A DNA stretch of 64,000 nt from Pelecanus crispus (Eukaryota; Chordata; Aves; Pelecaniformes; Pelecanidae), in NCBI RefSeq assembly GCF_030463565.1, contig NC_134653.1, positions 31,371,150 to 31,435,149 on the forward strand, in the 5' to 3' direction. Of the stretch, positions 33,640 through 47,800 are shown in pieces (the stretch's first letter is position 1; every line of letters begins with the position of its first letter). The notes under the pieces were generated by a model, which saw only the letters and a program-made list of their open reading frames with translations, was not told the origin of the DNA and made no database searches. Position numbers and translations under genes: made by a program.

Positions 33640-36600
33640 TGGTCACTGCCTCCCAGGCTTGAGGAAAGAGAGGAAAACGTGGATGATGAGACATCGGAAA
33701 AGCTGCCTTTCGCTCAGGAGCAAAGATCCCTTCTCAGCACCAGGACACCATCCCTCAGGGTGGGATGCCAGGGGAGAGCTGCTCTTGGGGCTGGAACAGA
33801 AGGGCCCAAGGGGCGACCGTTTCTCCAGCCCCGCTTTGAATGCAAACATTCAACATTCCACAGGGAGAATGGGACCTGGGCACCAGTGCAGCCCCCCCCG
33901 ACACCAGCACAGGCGGGAGCAGCATCGCATTAAATACGCCCTATCTCATCGCTAAGAGCCTGCTGCACCCTACTTGGGCTGACCCTGTTTGCTGAGAGCG
34001 TGACTCAGCCGGTGCTCCTACAGCAATTTGTTTAAAAGGGGATTAAGCATTGATAAGTGGAAAGCAATAGAAGATTACCAGCAAAACAATGATTTGGTTG
34101 CTAATGGGACCTTCAGCTGAAGCAGTGAGAGCCTTCAGTGTCTGTGACAGATATCCTTTCAGGGCTCCTCACTCAGCTGAGCACATCACTGACTGTTTTA
34201 ACTATTTGAGGGGAGTTTTCTTGCTAGGAAGGGAGAGGCATTCTTTGGGCAACACATCCTTCTATGAGTAGGGGAGAGCCTTTTCTTGTGCCACTCCTAT
34301 AGAGCGCTTGCAGCTGGTTTGGCTGCCTTAAATACTCCCAGGATGCTTGGAAATTGTTCTCTCACTCCCCTTCCCAATGCTATGGATGCTCTGACAGGCA
34401 CTCACTATCCAGTGCACCATCAGCTCCCCAAAGGTACCAAGCAGATGGCTGTTAACTCTTACAGAGAAGGTGGTCTGGTGCACACAGGCACTCAACAGCT
34501 GTCCCACCACCTCTTTTTGTGCCACTTTTGTTCCAAAACGCTCATGTGACAAAGGGTCTATCAGGTTGCTGTCAACAAGCCAGTCAAACCGTGCTTGAGG
34601 ATAATAAAAACATTCCCAGAGCCAGGAAGTGTACAAGGGCCATACTTGACGGCACTAGTCCGTGTTCAAAAGGGCTGACTGCCTAAGAGGCGAGGAGAAG
34701 CACTCCAGTGCTCCTTGGCAAAGCACACTGCCAGCCTGAACAAAAGCCAACCTGTTTCTCACGAACCGGTATCTCCCTAGCTGCCAGTCCGGCCACAAGT
34801 CTCCGCAGTGCTCCTGCTTCAGCCACCTTCAGCAAAGCACAGCGCCCGGCAAGGATCGTCATCCTAAAGAAACTGGTTCCTAGTCCCTGCCCCGAAGAAC
34901 ACGCTTGGCAGAACGGAGGAGCTGTTAGAGCTGACAGGGGGAAACGTCACTGAACGCAGAACAACTCATCGCTCCCTTCCCCGACTGCCCAAAGTCATAG
35001 AAAATTGCTACAAGAAAAATCCTATAGGCCTTGGGGGGTTAACCTGTAGCACTGGGCATGTGCTGCTGCCATCTAACGGAAAGCAGTGTTTTAAAGAAAC
35101 AATTTCAGGTTATGTGGCCAGGTGGAGCACGCGATTTTCTAGGGCTTTATCCGGCCCATCCTGTCAGACATTCTTTCATCTCAAAGCCTCACGGCACTCC
35201 TGCAAAATACAAAGCAAAGCGCTCATTCACATTTGTAAGGCAGGCGGGACGGAGGACTGAGCGTGGCGGGAGAGGTCTGGGGGTGGCAGGAGAAGCGCGG
35301 TGCTGTGCCCTCCAGGCCACAGCTCTCCTTCCTCCCTTCTGTCCTACGGGGACTTGGAAACCAAACAAAAGCAGCCAGTAACTTTTAAGTTTAGTAAAAT
35401 CATTTATATACACCAATGCGTAATATTTACAATATAATACTGATCCAAAATAAACTAACATGTTACAGATAACACTGAAAAGGAGAAATGAAAACATTTT
35501 AATACACAGAAGTTAAACATGGCATATGAGGACAGACTCAGATTTTCAAAAGAAAAACCTGAAGTAATGACAGCAAAACTTCGACATGTTGCTATTTCCA
35601 ATCGAAAACTCTTTTGCCTAGTCAAGTTCTTCTAAGTTTTGAATATATATATAGCTTAAAATAATCAAGTCACAGGAGAAGTCAGATATACATAAAATTT
35701 TGGAAAGGTCAAACGATTTCAGAGATTTTTCTCTTAAATAAAATTCTAAAAAAACCCAAAAAGCCTACAGAGCTTTCTCATATCCTTTTAGTGTTTGTAT
35801 AAAGAATGTCTTCTTTGATCCCACACAACCCTTCCACCTCAAGGTATTTACAATATTCACAGTCTGCTATAAAGGATCAGTAGATTTATTACCAAGTAAA
35901 ACCTTACATAATCAAGACAAGGTATCTTGCATTTATGTCAACTGAAAAATAAAAAACACAGGAAGGAGAAAGTAAAATACTATTTTAAAATATATAAATT
36001 AATCCATTAAAGTGTATTCAGTTTTGAAATCTAAACCATAACTTTTTAAAGAGTAAAATAATCAACTTTCTCATAGAAATAAAACCATTTGACCTTGAAT
36101 CTTCAAATTGCATTTCTTAATCTGTCCCTCCCTACCTCTGTTTTAGATCAGGCCATTCTTATTTATCCCAGAAAATAAAATCTACAGTAAATCCATAAAA
36201 AGCAGTTCCTTATTCACAAAAGCCCTTAGAAATTTAACTTCCCTCCAGGTACCAAAACATTTCACGGTCCGTCACAGATGTACCCACCTCACTATCAGTA
36301 ACAGCTTGAAATTATTCTGTTGTGCAAGTTAAGGGACCACAAAGAGAGGAGGGACCCTCTAACGCACAGTCAGATCCCATCTTCCCTGCTTATTTCTGAG
36401 CAGCCTCCGATGTCGGTGAGCAGCAGTCGCCCTCGCACCCCAAGGTGCTCCCCGCTATACCAAACGCACACCGGTGCTGCAGAAACAGGCTGAAGCCATT
36501 TCCTACAGTGTTACACAACAGCATACGCCTTGCTACTATCACCTTTAACACTAGAGCAACCTGCCAGATTAAAAATAGGTCCCAGCGTGTTACACGCCCA

Positions 36601-38160
36601 AGTTGCGCGCAAGGTGCTTGGATCGTATCAGGCTGCGGCGTGGCAGCGGTCTCTGCTGACTGCACTGCGCATTGACCGTGAGAGTAGCTACAATCTGATC
36701 CATTTTTCTGCTAACAAGTTCTGGCTCCCAAGAAAACTGCCCAAGTATTTGACTCCTTGGACAGCGGAAGTGCTTTTGTGGGGAATTTTTTGCACTCCCA
36801 TTCAAATAAATGTGGTTTCCTTGTTTATTTCTCTATTTGCCACACACAAAAGTTCCAATACAGTGCGATTTCTCAGAAAAAAACATGTATTTCAAGTTAA
36901 AAAGGAAATAATCTATTACATTTAGAGATTGTGTGGATGTTGACATGACCTAGAATTTAGGGCAAGGACAGAAAGGCAAATAGGGCCTGCAAACTTGCTG
37001 ATGCTACCAAGAAATGACAAATACTCTCGTCTCTTGCTAATTCTCTACAGTTGTCATCGATAGATGTCAGTGCACAAATATTCCATGTAGTGTCAGAGGT
37101 ACAATTCTGGCTTACACAAAAACTCCCCATTTCCATCAGAGAAAGTGATGGTTAAGTAGGGACTGTGGTTCTTATTCTGCAATAAATCAGGCATTGGAAA
37201 ACTATCAACAGGATTAAAAGAAAGCTGAACAAGGTGCTGACAAAGAATGGGAAATGAAGTATCTCCTTCATGTAAAAAAGTAAGTCACCATTTACAAAAT
37301 TTTATAGAAAGAGTCAGACACTGGTTTGCCATCCAAGCTAAAGGTTGCAAGGAAGTCTGGTATAGAAAAAAAGACAAAAAAGAACAAGGCTGGACTGCCA
37401 TAACGGTAAATTGGGAGATTCATGGCTCAGGTTTGTAAGTGTAAACCCAAAATTAACGAGCTATGAAATATAACAATAATGTTCAAGAGTCATTACTAGT
37501 AGCCCTGAATTGGCACTTCAGTCTGCAGACCAAACTCATTCAACGTCTGCACAGGTTTAGTACCAAAATATCTCTATAAAAAGCCTTCGACCAGTCTCAA
37601 AAGAAAGAAAAGCGTCAGAAGGTAGAAAACTAGAAATATGTACAGATTCTTTTCATTTGTTTGTTTAATTAAGATTAAAAAAAGCAGCTTTTGGAGCCAA
37701 TGTTCCAGACTAGTGTAAGAATCTGCTGCCCTGGGCAGCCTCACGGTCCAGGCAGCATAAGGACGTGTGTCAAGGAGCAGCCCTGCATCTGTTGCTCCCC
37801 AGAGGAGCTCGAAGGCAAAGAGATGGGGAGCTTGGACTCCAGAAGGTGACACAAGAGAAGGCTCACCGGTGGATTCACACAGCAGCACTATGACCCTTGC
37901 CAGGATGATCTCTTTCAAACAAGAGGACAAGTCTGAAATCAAGTGTTGGATCTTCTAGAAAGGAAAGAATGGAGTACATGGGTGGAACACACAAACTGCT
38001 GATCTGGGGCCAAAGCAAATGAACCCTACACTTGTTGTTGTCTGTAGAAGATCCCACCATGAAAATAAAAATAACTTGTACATAAGTAACTAGAACATTC
38101 TTCTGTTCTGCTGTTGAACAATATGATAAAAAGAGGAGTCTTATGCTGAATGGCCAACTC

Positions 38161-38246
38161 AGCCTTAAAAAAGGTCTGAGGAAGATGGGGAAGAAGAAAG
38201 AAAGAGGATTAAGCCTTAAAGAAGGTCTGAGGAAGATGGGGAAGAG
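38161..38246. repeat. 51-bp tandem duplication, about 1.7 copies
   Basis: A unit starting AGCCTTAAA and containing GGTCTGAGGAAGATGGGGAA occurs at 38161-38211 and again, partially, at 38212-38246. The copies differ by one obvious substitution near the start. The second copy runs directly into a 23-base A-run. Confidence 0.85.
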
Positions 38247-38269
38247 AAAAAAAAAAAAAAAAAAAAAAA
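38247..38269. repeat. Poly(A) run, 23 bases
   Basis: A homopolymer run immediately follows the second copy of the 51-bp tandem unit. It creates a lysine-rich plus-strand open frame that I do not regard as a gene. Confidence 0.9.
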
Positions 38270-38754
38270 GAGGGCTACTGATCAGAACTGAAAAATACAG
38301 CAAGCATATGGACTCAGGTGCCCTTGGCAAGGCCAAGCGCGGCTCTCAGGTCATCTAGCGAAACAGAAGGCTATTTAGTTGCCTCACATAAAGACTCAGA
38401 ATTTAGGTGCAAAGGATAGCTATGAAGTTTGGGTTTCACAGCACTTGCTTCAAGTACTTACTGAGCAGGGTGTTGAGAAACTGTGGCTGTCTCATTCACA
38501 TACATAGTCATTGCAGCTGGCTGTATGTATAGCAGATGGAAGGCAGCTTCTGCAACTGGTTATTAAGAAAAAGAATGGTCTTTAACAATATAATTTGCCC
38601 CTGTCCGAGGGACTCATGATTAACAGTACATAAGTGATCATATATACCTCAAGGAACTGAGTTTTAAAAAAATATTACAGTACCAATGATTTTTTTGTAT
38701 CTACAACTATACAGCATTTTCAAGCAGTATGGAAATTTAATGAAATAATTATGA

Positions 38755-38760
38755 TTTATT
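38755..38760 (-). terminator. MAPKAPK5: Candidate poly(A) signal of MAPKAPK5
   Basis: TTTATT on the plus strand gives AATAAA on the minus strand, 77 bases past the MAPKAPK5 stop. If used, the 3'UTR would be only about 100 bases. Longer forms ending further left cannot be excluded. Confidence 0.5.
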
Positions 38761-38836
38761 AATTTACATAAAAATACTTTTTACAGTTAAAGAATAAATC
38801 TTAAATGGTAAAAAAAATAAGATTAAGAAGCTCCAG

Positions 38837-41800
38837 CTATTGAGAGTCATGGGAGTTTGTCTGCTCTTCGATAACTTGTTTTACTATTTCTGCCAGTTTT
38901 AGTCGATCCACTTTATCTGTGAATCCTCTGCCTGAAAAGAGAAGAATAGGTAGTCAGCTGGTGCTGGGCACAAGGAGGAAAGCAATCACTGCTGGAATCA
39001 TACACTGACTTGAACACAAAACAGTGCTTCACATAGAAACATAGGACAGCATTTGCAAGGGAACCAAAATGAGTTATGATCTCTAGTTCCACTGAAAAAA
39101 AATTGAGCACTTAAAAACCTAAATTAAACCCAACCAAACAAAAAACAGAATGAGGGAAGAGGCACGGCCAAGCTCTCGTGAACCTGGCTGACGCCCCGGT
39201 CCCCTTATATTCATCAGCATCTGCTCCTGGGGGCTGACACCTCTGCCACCCTGTTTTGTCCAGGAGCCATCTGAACACTCCCAAGGCAGCTGGCCTAGTT
39301 TAATTCTGTTTCCTATACAAACTGAGCAGAAGAGATGATGAGCTGATATACATGAGGGCAGCAGCCTCCAGCAGAAAGCAGGTAATAAACAGCTGGAAGG
39401 AAACCAGCTCAAAACAGCTAAAGCGGCTTCTAAAGTGATGATCCATCTGTGCTGTTACGTTTCTACATGACTTCATGCCTTTGAAAGCTCTACCCTGAAC
39501 CTCAAATAGAAATTTTAAAGCAGAACTTTCAACCTCATTTCTAGAACATCCATGCTGGCAGATGGGCTAAAACAGTGTCAATACCTAAATCAGCCTGACA
39601 CAAATTCAAGAAATTTCTTTTTATTTCCATATAAGAAGGTCACCGCTTCTCATATTTTGCCTGGCATTAGCACCGTTCTCTGTGGAAGAGTTCCTCACCA
39701 TTCCAGCTGAAGCTCTGAAGAGTGTCTCGCAGCAACTTACACTCTCGATTATACTTCCACGCCTCCTGCATCACTTCATTCAGCTTCTCATCTTCATTCT
39801 CTCCTATTTAGGAGAAAAAAGATAAACAGGAGGTTTGACCTTCTGCCTCGCAGCAACTTCAGAGCTTTAGTGAACAGTCTGTGCAGTTATTTCTCCTCGC
39901 CTCACGCAAACTAGGAAACCCATCTGAAAGCAGACCCGAGAGCCACTCCTGTTTGAAAGTTATTTTAACAGCTCTGCATGTCCTGTTGACACTAATAGCA
40001 GGCATGCACCAAAATTACAGTCCAGACAATGCTTTCCTCTTGAGACTGACTAGGACAACAGGAGTTTTGTTTATCCTTCCTCACTGCTGACACAGACTGA
40101 TCTTGAGGCACAGTAAAGTCAGTCTTGCATGTTTAGGAATGTAACTTTCTTAAAAGTGGCAACCTTTACCAGCCTGTGGTAGAATGCACTGAGCAATCAC
40201 ATCTCTGAGCTTTTCCAGAGCCACATTGGAATCGTTACTTCCGTTCTCAGGGTCATGGATATAAACACCATCCTTTGGCTTAGTGCTGCAAAAGAACAAG
40301 GAGGAAACAATTACAATTTGAATGCAACTCGAGTCCGTTATTCGTCGCATAACTGCACGAGTATAATGCTCTCTTTCACTCTCTGGAAAGCTGGGACTGG
40401 GAGCTAGATTTAGCATTAATTGTAACAATGTCCTGCATTATGAGGCCACTTTAAATATGAAGAAAAATAAATATTCCTTTAAATTAATTCAAGTAAGGGT
40501 AATCCTAAAATCCATTATCCTAGTTTTCAGATGGGTAACTTGAACAAAGAGAGAGAGATTACCTCACTTTTTCAGTAAATAAATGTCAGGATCAGAAAAA
40601 AATATTGGAATTCCTTCTCCCAGTTTGCCATACCTTACTCAACATGTGACCCATCTTCTCATAATAGATCTGTTCTGCTACCTGTGTAACATAATAACGC
40701 TATCCAATCTCCTTCCTGCCCTCACTGGCATATCTTGGAAGACACACCATATTGTGCAAGTATTACTTGACTCCAACTACCTATTTCAGCATGAAGAGTG
40801 TGTCAACCAAATCAGAAATTCAGGAGCGTAGTTACAACTGAATGAACCTGTAACATGTTTAAAGTAATTCTCCTGGCATCACAGCTGCCTACATTTTGAT
40901 CTTTCAAAAACAGCTTTAGAGAGTTACCCCAGTAATTTCCTTTTGCGCAGGATTGGGTTGTTGACGGAGTGAAGGGGTTTGAGACTGACTTTGAGGTCTT
41001 GGATTCTCATGTTCGCAAGCTGTTCTGCATGAGCCTGTTGTATCCCTGCAACCATTGCCTGGAATGAAGGGAGTTGCACTTGATGTTTTAATTAGATTCT
41101 TTGTGAATTAAAGAACAAAATATGGACAATGTTAGCCCTGGACAAAAAAAAAAAAAAAAAAAAAGCACACCCAAATGCTATTTATTTCAGAGATGCATAA
41201 CAAAAATCAGGTTTGCGTTATGCAAGACATGATTAGAACTACAGTTATTGACTGTGGGACAATACATCTCAACCTCACAGAGGCTGAACAGGACAAAGGA
41301 TCATCTCTGCTTCTCATGTTCACAAGCTTAAGAGTGCTGACTGAACTCCTCTTTGAGCAGTTTCAAGGAAGCAAGAAGGGCATTTGCTGCTAATTAATGA
41401 GGTCATAGCTGTAGTCAGGTATAAAAGATGGGGGGGAAAAAAAAAAAAAAAAGAGAGAAAAGGCCTACAGAAGAGTCCTCAAGCACATGTACTGCCATAC
41501 TCTGTTCTCTCCTTGTTAGCACCTGGCTGCTCTTTACCCCTAATTTTGGAACATCTTCTCCTATCCCAGATGTCAAATGGAACCATTTCCATTTTCTTAC
41601 AAAGATCTCAGGCTCTCATTAAGGCAGGAGGGGAGTTCTTTGTCTGCATAATACCATGTGAAAGAAAACACTCAAACCACCCAAGAGCTACCCAGCTCCT
41701 CTATGCAACGTTCTTGAGAAAATAAAATGTTGTTTAGACCTTGTCCATCATCAGCTGGGCAGAGGGTAGGATGTTATCAAGTGCCTCAGTGGAGTTGAGC

Positions 41801-44800
41801 CAGGGATGGTCCAGCACACCTTCAATGGTCAGCCGTTCCTCAGGTTTGACCTTGAGCAGCCTGGGAGAGGAATCAATCAGTCCATAATGAGGTCTTTGTT
41901 GATTCACAATGTGCTGCTCTGTCTAGGATCAGAGCACTTAGCAATCTCTAAGCATTAGAGAGGCCAAAAAAGAAACTCCTCCTAACAACTAAAACACTAA
42001 GCTGACTCACAAGCAGTCTGACTTTCTACCAGCTTCACTGACCCTTGCTGCAGCGATATTTCAACGCTATCACAGCTCATTCAGTTATATTCAGCAACTC
42101 AGTGTAAAAGAAAGGCGCTGGAGGCCATTTTAGTAATACTTGTGTACCGCTGAACTGTATATTCACATCCTCACAGATGGGAAATTATCTTCCAGATGAA
42201 CTGGAAACAATCCAGACTGACAGTCTCTGGAAATGCACATCTAGAGCTCATCCACACAACACTGTATACTCATACCAAGGACTCTGGGCATGGTGAAGTA
42301 AAGCAAAGCTTCAAAGTTGGAAACCTGTTTGCTGAATTAACTGCTTTCACCATGCAACCTTAGCTTTTCTCCCCCTGCAAAAGCCTCAAGTAATGGACAC
42401 TTTGGCAGGCTACAGCACCTCAAAATAAGAAGGAACTTTATTCTAAGATATCCGAAAACTCCACGGAATTAAGTTTTACTAGAATGAAACCCTGGAAAGA
42501 GATTTTGCAGAGAAACTCATGTTCTCATGATAATCATAACCGTTTAATAAAAAAAGTAAAATTTCACACAGAGTGCTGACAAGTTATCCCAAGAGTCTAA
42601 ATTAGAAACAGAATGACTTGATGAGTTTGTCACACTTTCTTAGACAACACTGTAAATCAGCTTCCTGGCTGCAAAACAGAATTGTTTAATGTACCAAGAA
42701 AGTGGAAATAACTTTTACAAAATGTCAGCAGGACCACAGACTAGCTCATAAATTTCACTTGCAAGGCCATGCTGCCAAACAGGTCGTAAGTTCAGTTTTA
42801 ATACAAGACCCAAGACACATGCATTCCTTTTCCGTAGGTTTTCAAAGTCCTAACCTATTATCAAGCACTCCAGCTCATAAAGCTTGAGGTCAGAAATCAG
42901 CTTGACATGCTTGAAAGGAAGCAGCTGCTTGAATGCAAAATGTGACTTCCAGAAGCAAGACTCCATAGGAATAGCAGTCCACATAAACGAAATGTAAATT
43001 TATCCAGCCTAAATGTATTCCTGCACCATAAACACAGATTCAGACTCATTGGCTGGAAAAGACAAGCAGGAAAGGGAGTCCCGATAACACTGGTGAGAGA
43101 ATTAAGTGAACTGAATCCAAGTAACAACATTCTGTGAGCTGAGTTTCATGGCCATTTTAAAAGATAATGAAACCTATTGACTGTGGAGCTTCTGAGTGAG
43201 AATAAAGACTTGACCTTGGTATAAGTGGAAGTTTCACTGCAACATGATCTGCAGTTTATGTGGTGAAAGGTTGTGGGCTCTCCTGCACTGCTATAAACAG
43301 GTCCCAGCAACCTTTCCAAATAATGTTAAGCCCTTGGAGATTTTACAGTACGTCAGAGGAGACAGTGACAATTTAAAATTATTTAACGGACTGATTTTTT
43401 TCTATTTGCATTGCTTTTATCCTTCCAGTTCCTCTGGTGATACAAGCAAAGGCAGTAAGTGTCTCTCACGTTCTAAAAAATAAGTGAGGTCAAGACCTGA
43501 TCAGTGCCACATTCCTGCTTTCAAACAGGACCACAGGACCAGAGTCTTTGAAAGATTTGCAATGGAGATGTGCATTGCATGAAAAACAGTTTCCATTAGG
43601 ATTTAGAATAAAATATCGATGCAAAACCTTATCTCATGGTCTAACACCTTGTGACAGATCTTAACCTCCCTTTTCATGCCTCTCTCTTGACTCCTTTTAG
43701 ACTGTGTATTACGTGCACAGGGTTTTAAGGGACAGATCTACCAGTTCCTGCCATGCCACCTAAATGCCACCTGATTTTAACAGGCGTTTAGACATTACCA
43801 TAGAAGATATGTGCCTACAGAGCACTTGCAGATGTGGCAGCTGGTTGTCTATATTGTTCTGAAGCAAGGTAGTGTACCCGCTCCCCTTAGGGACTAAATG
43901 CACAACATACTCTAGCAACTTCAGAGACTGAAGACATCAAAAATTGAACACAACAGTTGGGGAGGAAAGAAGAGAGGGAAAGAAAAATATTTACTAGACT
44001 TCATTTGTGCTGAATATGATACAAAATGTTTCAGCTGTATGTGCTACAGACAATTCCCCCCACCTTTGGAAAAATGAGCCCTTTGTGATAGTGCACTTTG
44101 AAGTGATTTTCCAATTTCTTAATATAAGCAAAGAGCAATACAACATTTTCCTCAACTGACTCACTTTCGCACAATGTCTTTCGCCATTTCTGAGATCTGG
44201 CTCCACTCTTCCTCTGGAAATTCAAAACTTCCTGTCATGATCTTTTTCCGCATGTCCTTTGGAATTGTCCGACTATGGTGTTTGGAGTAAAACGGAGGGT
44301 ATCCACACAGCATCACGTAAATAATGACACCCAGGGACCACAAGTCACAGCTCTGAAAGCAAGGAAATGATCACTTTGGGGCGCGATTTGCAGCAAGCAG
44401 TGGTGCAGCTATGTTAAAAATTCTATGTGATTCGCTAAGAAAACAGAAACACAGCTCAGCCTCCTCCTAAAGGTCCATCTGAGGACCTTCATGGATAAAT
44501 ATGGCAAATATGTAAGCACAAGATAACTCCATGCTGCCAAGCTAAACTACTTCCAGTACCAAAAAGTAGCTTGTTTACAGAAAGCGCTCCTGTAACTCTG
44601 TGCTATGCAATGGTAAATTGTATGGAAACAGCCAGTGCGTCAGAGGCGTGAGCAAGCTGCGCATTTATTACATCTCTTAAGATACTTGAATCCTAGTCTC
44701 TCAATATCAGAACATAGAACAGAATACAGTAATTTTTTAGAATGTGAAACTAAAAAAAGAAACACCATCAACACCATCAAACAAATGAGCTAGAAGAGAT

Positions 44801-47800
44801 ACTTAGTCAGAGAGGTCTGTAATGAAAAAACACACGTCCTGAAAGGCACAGAGATGAAGAAGCTTCAGAAAGCCAGGAGCCGTATCTCACAGCTGCTGAC
44901 GCTGCGCTCTCTTCTGTCCTCCCACCTCAGCCTGGAGCTCCCTCCCCTGCCCTTGCACCAGTGTTCCTGCTGATGTGATGCAGAAGTAGTTCATCCAGGA
45001 GGTGGATCCAGCCAAAAAAACCAGCTCAGTAAAGAAGGTGAAAGCCAGATTTACTCCCCATCTGGATCTCTGTGCATTCAGACAACATAGACACTACTCG
45101 GGAAGAAGGGAAGAGTACCATTCCAGCCTAGACTTCAATTCAAGCTTCTGTTGGACCATATCCTTAAGGATACAGCTCTGTTATCACTTGGTTATGGCAT
45201 GGTGCAGGCTGGGGCTGGTAGGACCTGCTCTGACCCTAGCCATCCATTCCTAGTATTTCTTTTCTGCCAACACTAGCACTTGTGCAGCTAATCATTTATT
45301 TTTACTGGCTTAGTTTCCAGCCCTATCAGTCCTTCAGGGGACTCCCAAAGGTTTATGCCAGCACAAGGATGGACAGGAACACACAGCCAAGCAGAAGCAA
45401 AAGCCTGAACTCCAGCCACGTTCAGGTGACTGTGGAAGGACACACAAGGGCAGATTTGGGGAACTGTGGAAGTTCTGCGATCTGTTTACACAGACAGAAG
45501 TCTGCACAGCTGCCAACTGAAGCAACCTCAGCACCACCCTGTCTGCCCCAGGCTGTATATTCCACTGCCTACTCTGCCACAGCACCAGCGTTCATGAAGC
45601 TGCACAGATGGACTCAGCAAACACAGAATCCCTGACTCCAATAACTGTTTTTTGACTGGATCAACACCAACCCAGAAAGGGGCCCTCAAAGGTGAGACTG
45701 TTTCCCTCTGGAGGGAATACACCTAGATCAGCTCATACTGACCATTAAATCCTACCCTTGGCTTTTGACTTCCACAAAACATATGGATGCTGATAACGAA
45801 AGAAACTTCAAGGAGTTACCCACATACGGATGCTTTTCAGCAAGTTGTTTAAGCCAATCTCAGATGGCTCTAGAAGTCTAAATTTCTATTTAGGTACCTA
45901 AATTCTCATCATTTTTCCATTGACCAGAGATAATTTTTAATGAAATCAATGGGACTTCAGGCACCTAAGTAGGAAACAGGTGTCTACATTCTTCGTGGAT
46001 ATGGGTCTCAGATGCTATTTCTCAAGAGTCAACCCCCTCCAGTCATGACATACACACTTACATTTGATCCGATACACACACAGCTTAATAAAAATACGCA
46101 GGGAATCAAAGATGTGGTTCTTCCTCCAATTTAAATCTGTGGGATAGAGCTGCTGATCACAAGGGTGGATCACAGGCATTTCCACTCAGGCTCTGAATTG
46201 CTGTGGAAGGACAGTGTACCTGGGAGTTTATCACAGTCTATTTTAGGGAACTAGGCATATGCCAGATGCTGCTTTTGCAGTGAATCACACTTGGCAAGGT
46301 AAGGATGAGGCCGCTTCTTTCAGCGGCCTTTCCAGTTACTGCCACCATGGCTGAAAGCAGTTCAGAGTGACTGATCAATTCTTTAAATGAAACACGAAAA
46401 CAAAATCACTGTATCACGTTGTAAATCCCAGAAGATCACGGCAGCTGAACCTTGTCAGTATGTGAGTTAATCCAGTTGGTATCTGTTTTCAAGGTTCTTC
46501 CATTCTTTACAAGAATATGTCCCATATTTTGCTTCAGGTGCCATGGCCAGGGCTCTTTGGTTCGTTAAAAGAACAAAACAGCCATTAAACTGTTACCAAC
46601 AGGAACAGTGAGCAACCACTTCTAGGTGTCTCTGGAACTGCATCTACCCTTTTACAACGAGAGCGCCCTTGGAGAGGGCTGTTACTGGAGAGTAAATCTG
46701 CTTCAGCCCACAGAAGTGGAGTTCTCGAGCCTTGTGAGACTTTCAGAATTTATAAAAAACAACTTTCCCTGTGACTGGGGTTCACACAAGAGAGGGCAGA
46801 AGAAAATCTGTATTGAAAAGACTATTGTCACCTGAGAACACTTTTTATAAGAAGTGTCTGTCTTCAATCATCAAGCTGTTTCTCCAGGATGGAGAACAGA
46901 TAATCGTAACCCTGAAGAAGGCAGATTCAGGATTAGGAAACCCACGTGGACTAATTCAGTGTAAGTTATCTCTGCCCCTGTCCGTCTTTGCTTTAGCTCT
47001 CTATAGAAGGCTACTAAAACATAACACTATATACCAAACTACCCCCTCTAGCATGTGGTGGGTTAAACAACCATCCTTAAAACTGGAATCAGTGTAGATA
47101 CTTAGCACTGTAATCAGAACCCGACTAACTTTAATCAAAATTGACACTCTGAAAGAAAAACACTCAGTAGTTCAAAACACTGCTAAGCCAGCAAGAGACA
47201 GTGATGATAACATGGAGAAAACGCTTTGGAATGACCACAAAGGAGTATAACCTTTCAGGACACTTTCTGTTGACACTTTTTACAAGACTCTAGCAGCAGT
47301 TGTTATTGCCTGTGGCTACTGTTACGGATAACGCAATACACCATTGGTCATTTTGCAGAAGATCCCCAATACAGACAAGGTACCACCACAGCTGCCTGAA
47401 CAAGATAGCCTAAATAGTGCTTTGCACATCCAGAAACTCTTTCTGACAGCAGAAAAGAGGCTTCCTTTGAACCAGCCTCTTGTGGAGGTGAAAGAACTTC
47501 CCACGTGGTCACACTTCAGCAGAATCATTCTACTCTCTCCAAAATCCTGTTGCTCCTTTAACAGTGTTTGTATATTTTTCCTTTAATTAGAAGATCGTTA
47601 ATTAGGCTTGGACCAAGTGTGCATTTCATTATTCACTCTATCAGAAAGAACGCAGAGCCTTCAGCGTCTTTCAGCATGTCACTTCTAAACTGAGAAAGAC
47701 GGCCACCTGCACAGATCATTATCTTCTAATTTGCCAGTTCAGCTGAATGAAACCTGCTCTGAACCTAATACATTTAAGGGGAGAAATACCACTGTATACC

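Larger units (their letters stand above)
33640..38754. other. Intergenic region between the ADAM pair and MAPKAPK5 3' end
   Basis: About 5.1 kb without a supported gene. The first part is the 5' flank of the right ADAM gene. From about 35390 to 36260 the sequence is markedly AT-rich and resembles 3'UTR; a minus-strand AATAAA (TTTATT at 35885-35890) would allow an extended MAPKAPK5 transcript, but this is inference. Further single signals occur (plus AATAAA at 36805-36810, minus at 36824-36829). A 51-bp tandem duplication with a poly(A) run lies at 38161-38269. Confidence 0.45.

Noticed and set aside
38143-38358. Lysine-rich plus-strand frame
   Set aside because: It is created by the 51-bp tandem repeat and the poly(A) run, not by a gene.
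45282-45635. 117-codon plus-strand frame within MAPKAPK5 intron 8
   Set aside because: No recognisable domain, no splice or promoter context, and an overlapping opposite-strand frame of similar quality.
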